A stretch of DNA of 64,000 nt, from the NCBI RefSeq assembly GCF_009905605.1, contig NZ_JAAAKZ010000001.1, positions 496,001-560,000 of the forward strand, read 5' to 3'. Of the stretch, positions 33,605 to 42,683 are shown in pieces; the stretch's first letter is position 1, and the number at the start of each line of letters is the position of its first letter. The notes under the pieces are model-generated. The model was not told where the DNA came from. It searched no databases and saw only the letters and a list, made by a program, of their open reading frames with translations. Made by a program: the position numbers and the translations under genes. Origin of the DNA: Runella sp. CRIBMP (lineage in GTDB: Bacteria > Bacteroidota > Bacteroidia > Cytophagales > Spirosomataceae).

Positions 33605-35202
33605 TATAAAAGTGATTGTTTGATGAATAAATAAGCGCCTTCCGAATTTGTTGGCAATTTAACAAAACCCTCTGATTTATATTGGTTTAAGAACGATGCA
33701 AAACCTGCGTCTTTGCCAAAATAGCTTTGCATATCTTGGGTCATCAAAATAAAATTAATGTTTTTGTCTCGGACAAATTTGGCAAAATCACCGTCTGTAT
33801 ATTCTTCAACGTGTATCCAGTCAGAACCATCCTTCAAAAAAACCCGGTACCAGTCCCGTTCCAACACCCTTAGGCGTTCTTTGGGGGTTAATTGAGTAAT
33901 AAACCGGACATTGTCGGCGGTCGGAGTAGGGGCTTTACGGTGATACTCAGGAACGCGGACTGTTACAAAAATGGATAAAACTAACAGGGCTAAAAAAGCT
34001 GCCGAGAACGGTTGCATAATTTTGACCTTGCGCAAAGATAAACGACTCAGTACAAATGCAATTACCCACAAGACCAGCACTAAATGAAAAATCAAGTAAT
34101 GGGTGCGTGGATAAATAAGCACAGTGGCAATCAATGTAGGAATAAGCAACGTAATCAGGCCGACGAAACCCCACCCATCAACTGGTTTTTTACGGAAATT
34201 TCGTGCCGTCGTTTTATAGTCTATTAAAAACAAAAATACCAACAAAATACCAACAGCCACGCCCATGCGCCAAGGAGAATACCACCCTCGAAACAAGGTT
34301 TGGTAAAATATACTGACTACATTGGTCAGGTTGGCGGTAACTGTATGGACGATATTGGTCGTGATATGCTTGAAGGTCCATTGAGGCTGCATTTTAATGG
34401 CATCCGTTAGGGTATGAACATTTTCGCCCATTACCTTATGGAAAAGTTGGAGTTGGGCCTCAATGGTGCTTGGCTCAGGCTGATTCATCCAAGCTGAATA
34501 ATTGACGACGAAGTGCTGTTGAAACGCTACCGTACTGCGATTGTCGTCGCCTGTAAAAAGGGGGTTCCCAAAGAGTAAATGAAGGCCAACGGCAAGGATA
34601 ACGAATACCCCAGCCCAACGCATGAGGGTAGGTTGAAGAATACCTTTTTCTTTCCATAACCAAAAAACGGCGATAATGAGGGCTAATAAAAAGGATATGT
34701 AGAACTCTGGACGACAATACGCGCACAATAACCCCACCAAACTGATGACCAAAAAACGACGGGAATTGGACCATGACCGCAGCTGAATCAGCGCCAATAC
34801 GCCCAAAATTAAGCAGAAAGGAGCAATAGAAATTTTGGGGTTGAGGGGTACGTTTTGGTCAGAAAATAAAAATAATACCGCAATCCACGTAGCTGCCGCC
34901 AAGGATACCCCCAAAGAACGTACAAAAATAAAGACGGAAATACCCGCTAAAACACTCAAAAGTGCCCAGTTAAAATAATATAAATTTAAGGTGTCTGGGA
35001 TAAAAAAATGCCAAAATGCATACCATGCCGCATAAAGCGGTCCCCATTGAACGCCGCCTTTAAACGGAATAGAAAAAGAAAGACCGGACCCGAGGTAGGT
35101 AGTTTCATCGCCAAACTCGACATCTTTCCAAAATGGCAAATAGTGAACCAGCACCAGACTGGCCGTCAATAATATGAATATACTGAACCAATGAAGACGC
35201 AT
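33604..35202 (-). CDS. Polytopic membrane protein, possible GT-C type
   Basis: 532 residues from ATG 35202 (MRLHWFSIFILLTASL); an upstream in-frame ATG at 35301 would read through the preceding gene's end and is rejected. About 9-11 transmembrane helices fill residues 5-390, followed by a soluble C-terminal part of about 120 residues (TQLTPKERLRVLERDWYRVF, FILMTQDMQSYFGKDAGF). The layout with an acidic loop after the first helix (WKDVEFGDETTYLGSG) and a soluble tail is like GT-C glycosyltransferases of the ArnT/PMT kind, but I see no decisive motif. Coupled by TAATG to the CocE-like gene. Confidence 0.7.
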   Translation of the reverse strand: MRLHWFSIFILLTASLVLVHYLPFWKDVEFGDETTYLGSGLSFSIPFKGGVQWGPLYAAWYAFWHFFIPDTLNLYYFNWALLSVLAGISVFIFVRSLGVSLAAATWIAVLFLFSDQNVPLNPKISIAPFCLILGVLALIQLRSWSNSRRFLVISLVGLLCAYCRPEFYISFLLALIIAVFWLWKEKGILQPTLMRWAGVFVILAVGLHLLFGNPLFTGDDNRSTVAFQQHFVVNYSAWMNQPEPSTIEAQLQLFHKVMGENVHTLTDAIKMQPQWTFKHITTNIVHTVTANLTNVVSIFYQTLFRGWYSPWRMGVAVGILLVFLFLIDYKTTARNFRKKPVDGWGFVGLITLLIPTLIATVLIYPRTHYLIFHLVLVLWVIAFVLSRLSLRKVKIMQPFSAAFLALLVLSIFVTVRVPEYHRKAPTPTADNVRFITQLTPKERLRVLERDWYRVFLKDGSDWIHVEEYTDGDFAKFVRDKNINFILMTQDMQSYFGKDAGFASFLNQYKSEGFVKLPTNSEGAYLFIKQSLL

Positions 35203-35245
35203 GTTTAAAGAGGCACGGCAAAGAAATGATACTTTGGGGGTGCGA

Positions 35246-35689
35246 TTATAGTGCTTTACCTGTATCTGCGGGAGTCGTTTGAGGGGCAGGTACGGGTACA
35301 ACAGGACGTTGATAATTTTGAAGTGGAATCAATTCAACCGAGACCACAAAGTATTTGGTGTCACCGTTCCAAGGAAGTTGAAAAAACTTCTCCTCGTAGT
35401 GGAGCGATACCCGCTGTCCTGTTCTTTGCGAAAGATTAAGGGCTTCGATGGCCTGTTTGTTACTGTCATGTACCGAAAAATCCCAGGTAGTTGAATTAAA
35501 GGTTCCGGTACCGTCCGACATTCCGCCCACCATCAATTGCCCTTCGTGGGTTTTAAATACATACCCGCGACGGCTGAGCTTGACCAGCGAGCCTACCCTT
35601 GTTCCTTCACTGAACGAACCAAAGGAGACATAATATAGGATACCGCCTACAATGAGGAGAAAGATGATGAGGAATAACCACTTACGCAT
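35246..35689 (-). CDS. Small membrane-anchored protein, unknown function
   Basis: 147 residues with one N-terminal transmembrane helix (residues 4-22, WLFLIIFLLIVGGILYYV), then a beta-rich soluble domain: SFSEGTRVGSLVKLSRRGYVF, KTHEGQLMVGGMS, WDFSVHDSNK and a Pro-rich tail ending PADTGKAL. Homologues in Bacteroidota are often labelled 6-phosphogluconate dehydrogenase; nothing here supports that name, since the protein is far too short and lacks a Rossmann fold. It lies 43 bases upstream of the GT-C-like gene on the same strand, and its role is unknown. Confidence 0.75.
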   Translation of the reverse strand: MRKWLFLIIFLLIVGGILYYVSFGSFSEGTRVGSLVKLSRRGYVFKTHEGQLMVGGMSDGTGTFNSTTWDFSVHDSNKQAIEALNLSQRTGQRVSLHYEEKFFQLPWNGDTKYFVVSVELIPLQNYQRPVVPVPAPQTTPADTGKAL

Positions 35690-35881
35690 AATTGTATTAT
35701 AAGTTAGATGTTAATAAAGTACTAACTAATAGATTTTTGGGGAGAAAAAAAATGGTGAATAGCATTATAATTGAATAGTATCCTGATCTGAACAAACATA
35801 ATATACCAATCTGAGCTGTAGCCATCCATCGTAAAAGTAGGGCAATTTTACAACATTAAGTCGATTGTGCCTAAATTTTGC

Positions 35882-35889
35882 TACTTTTG
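35882..35889 (+). promoter_or_regulatory. Candidate -7 box for glmM
   Basis: TACTTTTG matches TAnnTTTG and lies 36 bases before the GTG start. A TTG is present 14 bases upstream, shorter than the usual 17-23 spacing. Confidence 0.45.
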
Positions 35890-35925
35890 AAACGGTTTTC
35901 ACATTGTTAAAAAGCTAAAAAACAA

Positions 35926-37320
35926 GTGGCATTAATAAAATCTATATCTGGTATTCGTGGCACGATTGGGGGGAAAACAGGAGATTCCCTTACGCCAATT
36001 GATGTTGTTAAATTTTCAGCCGCTTTTGGAACATGGCTAAAACGCAAAAATCCCGCTAATATAAAAATTGTCATTGGTCGTGATGCGAGGCTTTCGGGTG
36101 AAATGGTGGCCAAATTGGTGGCTTCTACATTGCAAGGAATAGGCTTTGAAGTAATTGATTTGGGGCTTTCAACCACTCCAACGGTTGAAATCGCCGTAAC
36201 CCTTGAACACGCTGCTGGTGGAATTATCCTCACGGCTAGCCATAATCCTATTCAGTGGAATGCCTTGAAACTATTGAATGATAAAGGTGAATTTATCTCC
36301 GGACAAGACGGTGCGGAAGTGCTTGCATTGGCCGAAAGCGAAGATTTTGATTTTGTAGAAGTCCGCAAACTAGGTTCTTATCGGGTAGATAACTCCTATT
36401 TTCAGAAACATATCGAAATGATTTTGGCGTTGCCGTTGGTGGATAAAGAGGCCATCGTCGCCAAGAACTTTAAAATTGCCGTCGATGCTGTAAACTCTAC
36501 GGGAGGGATTGCCGTTCCGATGCTTTTGGAGGCGTTGGGCATTGAAAAAGGAAACATTAAACTTATCAATTGCGAACCCACGGGCGACTTTGCCCATAAT
36601 CCAGAACCGCTTCCCGAAAATTTAATCGAAATCAGTCGTGAAATGACCCGGGGAGATTTTGATTTGGGTGTAGTGGTAGACCCAGACGTGGATCGACTTG
36701 CGCTTATTTGTGAAGATGGGCAACCGTTTGGCGAAGAATATACGCTGGTGTCTGTTGCTGATTATGTATTGAAAAACAAAGTGGGCAATACCGTTTCCAA
36801 TCTTTCTTCTACGGGCGCACTGCGTGACATAACATTGAAAGCAGGAGGGGCTTATTTTGCCTCGGCAGTGGGAGAGGTAAACGTGGTCGAAATGATGAAA
36901 GCAAACGACGCAGTCATTGGGGGAGAGGGCAATGGTGGCGTTATTTATCCCGATTTGCACTATGGTCGTGATTCCCTCGTGGGCATTGCCTTATTTTTGA
37001 GCCATTTGGCCAAATTTGGCAAGTCAGCTTCTATTTTACGCCGCACTTATCCGAGTTACCACATTTCAAAAAATAAAATTGAATTGACTGCTGACATTGA
37101 CGTAGACGGTGTACTGGAAAAAATCAGCAAAAAATATGCTAAAAATCCCGTCAATACCATTGATGGTGTGAAGATTGAATTCAATAAAGAATGGGTTCAC
37201 CTGCGTAAATCAAATACGGAGCCCATTATCCGGATTTATTCAGAATCAGAAACTGCTTCTACGGCGGATCATTTAGCCCAAAAAATCATTGATGACATCA
37301 AAGAAGCCATTCAAAGTTAA
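35926..37320 (+). CDS. glmM: Phosphoglucosamine mutase
   Basis: 464 residues, GTG start (MALIKSISGIRGTIGG), supported by family length and the promoter spacing. Converts glucosamine-6-phosphate to glucosamine-1-phosphate for peptidoglycan and LPS precursors. Seen: the phosphoserine loop TASHNPIQWNALK near residue 103, the metal-binding loop DPDVDRLALICED near 245, the sugar-binding GEGNGGVIYPDLHYGRDS near 325, and the phosphate-binding RKSNTEPIIRIYSES near 430. All four active-site regions are intact. A phosphoglucomutase/phosphomannomutase role cannot be excluded from sequence alone. The gamma-carbonic-anhydrase-like gene follows after 21 bases. Confidence 0.92.
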   Translation: MALIKSISGIRGTIGGKTGDSLTPIDVVKFSAAFGTWLKRKNPANIKIVIGRDARLSGEMVAKLVASTLQGIGFEVIDLGLSTTPTVEIAVTLEHAAGGIILTASHNPIQWNALKLLNDKGEFISGQDGAEVLALAESEDFDFVEVRKLGSYRVDNSYFQKHIEMILALPLVDKEAIVAKNFKIAVDAVNSTGGIAVPMLLEALGIEKGNIKLINCEPTGDFAHNPEPLPENLIEISREMTRGDFDLGVVVDPDVDRLALICEDGQPFGEEYTLVSVADYVLKNKVGNTVSNLSSTGALRDITLKAGGAYFASAVGEVNVVEMMKANDAVIGGEGNGGVIYPDLHYGRDSLVGIALFLSHLAKFGKSASILRRTYPSYHISKNKIELTADIDVDGVLEKISKKYAKNPVNTIDGVKIEFNKEWVHLRKSNTEPIIRIYSESETASTADHLAQKIIDDIKEAIQS

Positions 37321-37341
37321 CCAATAAACGTTTGTCGTTTT

Positions 37342-37839
37342 ATGGACAACCATAAGGCCGTTTTTATTGCGTCCTCTGCGTCGGTCATGGGGCAGGTATC
37401 GCTTGGTGAGCAGGCCTCCGTATGGTACGGAGCCGTGATTCGGGCCGACGTGGAGAAAATCATCATCGGTCACCGCACCAATATTCAGGATACTGCCGTG
37501 CTGCACGCCGATGAGGGCTCACCGACCATCATCGGTGACGACGTCACGGTGGGGCATGGGGCCATCGTCCACGGTGCTACAGTCGGTGAGGGCTCGCTAA
37601 TTGGGATGAGGGCTACGATTTTGAATAATGCAAAAATTGGCAAATTCTGCATTATCGGAGCCCATGCATTGGTTACGGAAGGCATGGAAGTGCCCGATTT
37701 TTCGATGGTCCTCGGAACTCCCGGTAAAGTAGTAAAACAGCTTCCCGAGTCTATGTCGGCTCGTTTATTAGAAAGTGCGGCTCATTATGTAGCGATGGGT
37801 CAACGCCATGCTTCGGGAGAGTTTCCCATGATTAGCTAA
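37342..37839 (+). CDS. Gamma-carbonic-anhydrase-like hexapeptide-repeat protein
   Basis: 165 residues of left-handed beta-helix (hexapeptide repeats such as VSLGEQASVWYGAVIRADV and IGDDVTVGHGAIVHGATVG), as in YrdA/PaaY/CaiE and gamma-class carbonic anhydrases. Trimer metal ligands would be the His residues in DTAVLHADEG and TVGHGAIVHGA, and all are present. The C-terminal helix includes ESAAHYVAMGQRH. Either a bicarbonate/CO2 enzyme or an acyl-CoA thioester-binding relative is possible. It probably shares the glmM transcript (21-base gap). Confidence 0.88.
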   Translation: MDNHKAVFIASSASVMGQVSLGEQASVWYGAVIRADVEKIIIGHRTNIQDTAVLHADEGSPTIIGDDVTVGHGAIVHGATVGEGSLIGMRATILNNAKIGKFCIIGAHALVTEGMEVPDFSMVLGTPGKVVKQLPESMSARLLESAAHYVAMGQRHASGEFPMIS

Positions 37840-37902
37840 CCCTCCTTTTGGTAGCAAAGAAACTTCCAGACTCGCTATCAATTACCATCTTAAAATTGGC
37901 AT

Positions 37903-37910
37903 TATTTTTG
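37903..37910 (+). promoter_or_regulatory. Candidate -7 box for the haloperoxidase-like gene
   Basis: TATTTTTG fits TAnnTTTG, 53 bases before the start codon. No clear -33 TTG was found at the expected distance. Confidence 0.35.
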
Positions 37911-37963
37911 AGGTAATTTCGTAGTATCTCTTCCTCTAAAGTCGCTAATTTATATCAGTTAAT

Positions 37964-39349
37964 ATGAAAAAAACTTTATCCCAACTGCTTTACCAAGGGG
38001 GCTATCATGCCGTAGTGGCGGTATTGTTGGCTTTTACAATATACAGTTGTAGAACACCGAATGACCCTACAAATCCTGCCGATAATTCAAAAGAAACGCA
38101 GACATATAGTGCGGAAGTGGCTCTCAAATGGTCGGAAATGAGCCTAAAATTAATTCGGCAAAGTCCTGGTTTTACGCCACCCGTTGCTTCAAGGGCATTG
38201 GGGTATGCTGGCCTAACCCTTTATGAATCGGTGGTACCGGGTATCAAATCAAATCGTTCTCTTGCTGGGCAACTAAATGGTTTGAAAACGCTTCCACAAC
38301 CAGAGGCTGGAAAAGAATATCATTGGGCGGCAAGTGCCAATGCGGCGCAGCTTTTTATGGCCAAAAACCTCTGGTCCAACGCTCCAGAAGCAGCCAAAAA
38401 GATGGTAGATTCCTTGGCGGTAGCTTTAAGAACCAGTTTTTTGGCGGAGAGTAACCAAGAGGTCATTGAGCGTTCCGAGGCTTTTGGCAATGAAGTGGCC
38501 AAAGCAATTTTTGAGTGGTCCAAATCAGATGGTGGGCACGAAGGGTTTACGCGAAACTTTCCTGCCGATTATAAAGCTCCTACTGCCCCTGGCTCTTGGC
38601 AACCCACTGAAAACGGCAGAACGATTCCGATGCAACCCTATTGGGGCAAAAATCGCACCTTTTTGGCGGTAAATTCTTCGATGCCTATGCCGCTACCTTT
38701 GACGGTATCAACTCAGGTTAATTCCCCCTATTTTCAACAATACTACGATGTTTACAAGAAGAACATTGCCTTAACGCAGCTCGAAAAAGAAATCGCCGTG
38801 TGGTGGGCCGATGATCCTAGTGAAACCTTTACGCCTCCAGGCCATTCCTATAACATTGCCCGGATAGCTATCAAAAACAGCAATGCCAAACTAGACAAAG
38901 CTGCTGAGGCCTTGGCACGTACAGGAATAGCCGTTGCTGATGCCTTTACGCTGTGCTGGAAATGTAAATTTGCGTTTAACAACGAGCGTCCATATACTTT
39001 TGTGCGTCGGGCCATAGACCCCAAATGGATTCCTTTTTGGCCCGCGCCTCCTTTCCCTGGGTATTCTTCGGGCCATTCTACGCAGTCTTCGGCTTCGGCT
39101 GTGGCGCTGGAGGCGGTCTTTGGTCCAGATTTCGCCTTTGTTGACGACTCCCACGTCAATCGGGTGCGCGATACCAAGCGTAGTGTAGATTTTAAGCCAC
39201 GCTCATTTCAATCACTTTGGGCGGCGGCCGAAGAATCTGCAAAATCGCGATTTTTGGGCGGAATCCATACTTTTCAGGACAATGATACTGGCTTGAAGGA
39301 AGGACGGAAGATTGGTCAGAATATCAATGCTCTTCGGTGGAAACAGTAA
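37964..39349 (+). CDS. Vanadium-dependent haloperoxidase/PAP2-like lipoprotein
   Basis: 461 residues. Signal with lipobox IYSC (AFTIYSCRTPND). A helical PAP2 fold: the Arg/Lys-rich first motif NNERPYTFVRRAID near residue 340, the second SSGHSTQSSAS, and the third RFLGGIHTFQDNDTG, with the His and Arg expected to bind vanadate or phosphate. The layout fits the bacterial family seen in Cytophagales whose substrate is unknown; phosphatase activity is equally possible. It is envelope-anchored by the lipobox. It stands alone and is followed by a terminator. Confidence 0.88.
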   Translation: MKKTLSQLLYQGGYHAVVAVLLAFTIYSCRTPNDPTNPADNSKETQTYSAEVALKWSEMSLKLIRQSPGFTPPVASRALGYAGLTLYESVVPGIKSNRSLAGQLNGLKTLPQPEAGKEYHWAASANAAQLFMAKNLWSNAPEAAKKMVDSLAVALRTSFLAESNQEVIERSEAFGNEVAKAIFEWSKSDGGHEGFTRNFPADYKAPTAPGSWQPTENGRTIPMQPYWGKNRTFLAVNSSMPMPLPLTVSTQVNSPYFQQYYDVYKKNIALTQLEKEIAVWWADDPSETFTPPGHSYNIARIAIKNSNAKLDKAAEALARTGIAVADAFTLCWKCKFAFNNERPYTFVRRAIDPKWIPFWPAPPFPGYSSGHSTQSSASAVALEAVFGPDFAFVDDSHVNRVRDTKRSVDFKPRSFQSLWAAAEESAKSRFLGGIHTFQDNDTGLKEGRKIGQNINALRWKQ

Positions 39350-39377
39350 AAAAACGTAGCTGAGGGGTATCGAAAGG

Positions 39378-39426
39378 AAGTCGCTTACTTGTTTGGTTAA
39401 CCCGACAAGTAAGCGACTTTTTTTTT
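39378..39426 (+). terminator. Strong terminator, 15-bp perfect stem and long U-run
   Basis: AAGTCGCTTACTTGT (39378-39392) pairs with ACAAGTAAGCGACTT (39405-39419), followed by T to 39426. Confidence 0.9.
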
Positions 39427-39445
39427 AAAGGTACAGTATTATTTC

Positions 39446-39453
39446 TAACTTTG
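39446..39453 (+). promoter_or_regulatory. Weak candidate -7 box for the OmpH/Skp gene
   Basis: TAACTTTG matches TAnnTTTG but is 134 bases before the GTG start, so it may belong to a longer leader. No -33 element is evident. Confidence 0.25.
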
Positions 39454-39586
39454 CCCGTACAATCGTTAACGTAAATCGTTATTCGATAATCTATCAGTAT
39501 GAATTTGGTTATCAGTTCTTTACGTATAATAATTAACTCTTTACCATTAATAACTAACTTTTATCAAAATTTAAAATCTTTTTATT

Positions 39587-40195
39587 GTGAAAAACGGACT
39601 ACTTATTTGGAATGCGGTTTTGACAGTGGCGGTGGCTTTTTTAGGGTATCAGCACTTCTCACATCATTCATCTGACAGTGCAGGCGGAAGCATTTCGGAC
39701 GCCTCGAAAGGCAAGAAAATTGTGTATGTACAGGCCGACAGCCTCCTTAAAAACTATGAATATTACAAAGACTTTCAAAAAGAATTTGAAAGCAAAGGGT
39801 TTCAGTTAGAAAACGATTTAGCCAATAAAGGGCGTTCGTTCCAAAACAAAGTGGCCTTCTTCCAGCAGCGTGCTCAGCAAGGAGCGTTGTCGCAAGACCA
39901 AGCGCAGGCGGCTCAGTCACAATTGGCCAAAGAAGAGCAGGATATTACCAAATACCGCGACGATCAATTGCGTAAACTGGATGAAGAGCGTATCAAAAAA
40001 ACCGAAGAGTTTTACGGTAATATCTTCGAATACATTAAGAATTATAACAAAGAAAACGGCTACGAATTTGTGCTTGGCTACAGCAAAGGTGGCGGAATCC
40101 TTTTTGCCGATGCCAATCTGGACGTGACCAAAAAGATGGTAGAAGGCCTTAACAAAGAATACAAAGAGAAAGAAGCCGCAAAAGCTAAAAAATAA
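39587..40195 (+). CDS. OmpH/Skp-family periplasmic chaperone
   Basis: 202 residues, GTG start giving MKNGLLIWNAVLTVAVAFLGYQ, an uncleaved or signal-like hydrophobic N-terminus. Then KIVYVQADSLLKNYEYYKDFQ, the usual OmpH opening, and a long coiled coil (about residues 60-150: AQQGALSQDQAQAAQSQLAKE, KYRDDQLRKLDEERIKK). It ends in GYEFVLGYSKGGGILFADANLDVT, which is the conserved OmpH C-terminal strand region. It helps unfolded outer-membrane proteins cross the periplasm. Followed by a terminator hairpin. Confidence 0.9.
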   Translation: MKNGLLIWNAVLTVAVAFLGYQHFSHHSSDSAGGSISDASKGKKIVYVQADSLLKNYEYYKDFQKEFESKGFQLENDLANKGRSFQNKVAFFQQRAQQGALSQDQAQAAQSQLAKEEQDITKYRDDQLRKLDEERIKKTEEFYGNIFEYIKNYNKENGYEFVLGYSKGGGILFADANLDVTKKMVEGLNKEYKEKEAAKAKK

Positions 40196-40217
40196 GCTTG
40201 TCGGTTTGCGAATTCAG

Positions 40218-40270
40218 ATTGTCAGTATGCAGTTGCAAAGTAGCGGCTGTATGCTGACAATTTTATTTTT
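40218..40270 (+). terminator. Terminator after OmpH/Skp gene
   Basis: ATTGTCAGTATGCAG (40218-40232) and CTGTATGCTGACAAT (40247-40261) form a 15-bp stem with two G.U pairs, followed by TTTTATTTTT. Confidence 0.85.
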
Positions 40271-40376
40271 ATCAAAACAATTTCGCCCTACTTGCCTGCG
40301 TTAAATGTATCGAATTTAACACTCATCTCCTCCATGACCTACCTTCTACCTTTTTCTCAAAATCAACTGACTGCAA

Positions 40377-41585
40377 ATGAAAAAGGTATCTTTTATCTTA
40401 GGATTGGTATGGATAGCCGCTTGCGAAAGCAAAAACTCACTTGAACCAGCCGCCGATTGTTTGGTGGCGGCCTCTGCTCACCGCGGCGAAGAAATTGAAG
40501 GAGAGTACATTGTGACTTTAAAAGAAAATGCGGAAACATCGGCGTTAAGTTCGACCGCTACAAATGCGCGAATTGCGGCATTTTCGGAGCAACTTCTGAG
40601 CAAACACCATCTATCTTCTGGGGCCATTCGGACTGCGTTTACGGGAAAAACGCGTGGTTTTGTCGCAAAACTTTCTAAAATAGAGGTAAACACGCTCCGA
40701 ACAGACCCAGCCATTGAAGCGATTGAACCCGACCGGGTAGTAAGTGTGTGTGGTTGCGTAGACGTGGTAGCCCCCGCTTCGGTTACGTGGAGTACTCGGA
40801 AAACGGGGTATGGGAATGGCCAAAATTTTGCCGAAAAAACCGTTTGGATTATCGACACGGGCGTTGACCTCGACCACCCTGATTTGAACGTCGATACCCA
40901 ACGCAGCCAATCTTTTATTACTGGGCAAACCTCGGCCGACGATAATAATGGCCATGGAACCCACGTGGCGGGAATTATTGGTGCGCTCAATAATACCATC
41001 GGCACTGTGGGCGTAGCTTCTGGGGTCAAATTAGTGGCGCTGAAAGCCCTTGACCAACTTGGCGAAGGACGCCTTTCGAGTGTGGTGGCGGCGGTAGCGT
41101 ACTTGAGTCAAAACGGAAAAGCAGGCGACGTGGTGAATATGAGTTTGGGATTAGATGGAATTTCAAGCACGCTGGACCGCCAAGTGCAGGCAGCGGCCGA
41201 CAAAGGGATTTTATTTGCAATTGCGGCTGGCAATGACAAAAAATTGGCCAATGGCTTTTCGCCCGGCAGACTCAATCATGCCAATGTGTTTACGGTGTCG
41301 GCCGTAGATAGTACGGGCCGTTTTGCCAGCTTTTCCAATTACGGAAACGACGTGGTTGACGTAGCCGCTTATGGCGTCAGAATCCTCTCTACTTATGCCA
41401 ACGGGCGTTATGCGATTTTGTCGGGTACTTCCATGGCGGCTCCGCACGTGGCTGGACTTTTACTGATTCGTGGCAAGGCGGTTCCTACTTTTGGCTCGGC
41501 TATCAATGATCCCGATGGAGCTGGCGATCCCATTGCCCGTGTGAGTAGTCAATACACCACAGTGGCTAGTCTTCTAACACATTAG
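40377..41585 (+). CDS. Subtilisin-like serine protease (S8) lipoprotein, second copy
   Basis: 402 residues. Lipobox region MKKVSFILGLVWIAAC, then an I9-type propeptide (EGEYIVTLKENAETSALSST) to about residue 115. The catalytic triad is complete: Asp in WIIDTGVDLDHPDL, His in NGHGTHVAGIIGAL, Ser in LSGTSMAAPHVAGL; the oxyanion Asn is in IAAGNDKKLANG. It is diverged from the copy at 10131-11501, which has DEG instead of DTG and a longer C-terminal half. The 3' end overlaps the convergent BatA-like gene by 20 bases. Confidence 0.93.
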   Translation: MKKVSFILGLVWIAACESKNSLEPAADCLVAASAHRGEEIEGEYIVTLKENAETSALSSTATNARIAAFSEQLLSKHHLSSGAIRTAFTGKTRGFVAKLSKIEVNTLRTDPAIEAIEPDRVVSVCGCVDVVAPASVTWSTRKTGYGNGQNFAEKTVWIIDTGVDLDHPDLNVDTQRSQSFITGQTSADDNNGHGTHVAGIIGALNNTIGTVGVASGVKLVALKALDQLGEGRLSSVVAAVAYLSQNGKAGDVVNMSLGLDGISSTLDRQVQAAADKGILFAIAAGNDKKLANGFSPGRLNHANVFTVSAVDSTGRFASFSNYGNDVVDVAAYGVRILSTYANGRYAILSGTSMAAPHVAGLLLIRGKAVPTFGSAINDPDGAGDPIARVSSQYTTVASLLTH

Positions 41586-42612
41586 CAATAAAGATAACTT
41601 TCAAAAACATCATCAACAGAAAGAAAGCCAAGGCCCAGTCGAGATACACGCGATAGAAGTCTTTAACTTCCTGATAACGGCGATTTTTGACTTTGACGCG
41701 TTCCAAATTGTCTATTTGTGAGAATATGTTTTTAAGCGTGGTATTGTCGGTAGCGCGGTAAAATTGGCCATTGGTGGTTCTCGCAATCTGCTGTAATGTA
41801 CCTTCGTCGGGGGCGGTTTGGGAGGATGTAAGAGCGAGAGAGTCTGAGTTGCGCTGCGAATTGCTCACAAGTGGCTTAGGCATAGTGCGGCCGATAGCGA
41901 TGGTATAGACACGTACGCCGTAGGCTTTGGCCAGTTTGGCAGCTGTGATAGGGTCCAAATTACCCGCCGTACTTTCGCCGTCACTTAATAAAACGACCAC
42001 TTTTGATTTAGAGGCACTTTCACGCAATCGGTTGATACATACCGCTAAGGCGCTCCCAACGGCGGTTCCTGCAATGGTAATTTGGTCATGACTGACGTCG
42101 TCCAAAAAACTGTAGAGTAATTCGTAATCGTTGGTTAAAGGACAAAGGGTGAATGCCTCTCCCGCAAATAAAACAATACCGATACGGTCTTGTAAGCGCC
42201 CACCGATAAATGATTTGGCAACCGATTTGGCAGAAGCTAATCGGCTGGGAGGCAGGTCTTTGTCGCGCATTGATTCAGAAATATCCAAAGCCAGCATGAT
42301 GTCAATAACTTCGGCGTCACGCTCGGTGAGGGTGTTGATAGATTGCGGGCGGGCCAGCGCCAGCAAAAGACAACTTAACCCCAAAAAGCCCGAAATAGGA
42401 AAGAGTAACCGCAGCCACACCGAGAAACTTTTGGGGGGGGCAGTATTCACAAACGTAATTCCTAAGCGTTGAAAAGCACCTGCATGAAACGCTTGTCGCA
42501 GCCAAAAAGCAATGGGAATCACTAATATTCCGTACAAAAAGTAAGGATGTGCCCAGCTGAAAGCACGTAATTTAGCGAGTGAAAACCATTCGACAGAAAA
42601 CCAATCCCACAT
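41566..42612 (-). CDS. BatA-like membrane vWA protein
   Basis: 348 residues. N-terminal membrane helices around residues 25-42 and 65-90 (PISGFLGLSCLLLALARPQ), then a vWA domain with the MIDAS motif LALDISESMRDKDL near residue 108, TAVGSALAVCINRL, VVLLSDGESTAGNLDP, and a C-terminal helix (LDWALAFFLLMMFLKVIFIA). This order is that of BatA/BatB aerotolerance proteins, which usually sit in a bat operon with MoxR, DUF58 and BatD genes; none is next to it here. An eight-C run in the coding strand (42433-42440) falls near Pro59-Pro60. Convergent overlap of 20 bases with the protease gene. Confidence 0.87.
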   Translation of the reverse strand: MWDWFSVEWFSLAKLRAFSWAHPYFLYGILVIPIAFWLRQAFHAGAFQRLGITFVNTAPPKSFSVWLRLLFPISGFLGLSCLLLALARPQSINTLTERDAEVIDIMLALDISESMRDKDLPPSRLASAKSVAKSFIGGRLQDRIGIVLFAGEAFTLCPLTNDYELLYSFLDDVSHDQITIAGTAVGSALAVCINRLRESASKSKVVVLLSDGESTAGNLDPITAAKLAKAYGVRVYTIAIGRTMPKPLVSNSQRNSDSLALTSSQTAPDEGTLQQIARTTNGQFYRATDNTTLKNIFSQIDNLERVKVKNRRYQEVKDFYRVYLDWALAFFLLMMFLKVIFIANVLED

Positions 42613-42683
42613 GTTTATTACTGGTCAGAAGTCGATGGTTTACAGAGGGAAGAAAGACTTTTCTGTAGCACAACGACCAACAC

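Noticed and set aside
35246-35689. 6-phosphogluconate dehydrogenase
   Set aside because: The name is common for this family, but 147 residues with no Rossmann fold cannot be that enzyme.
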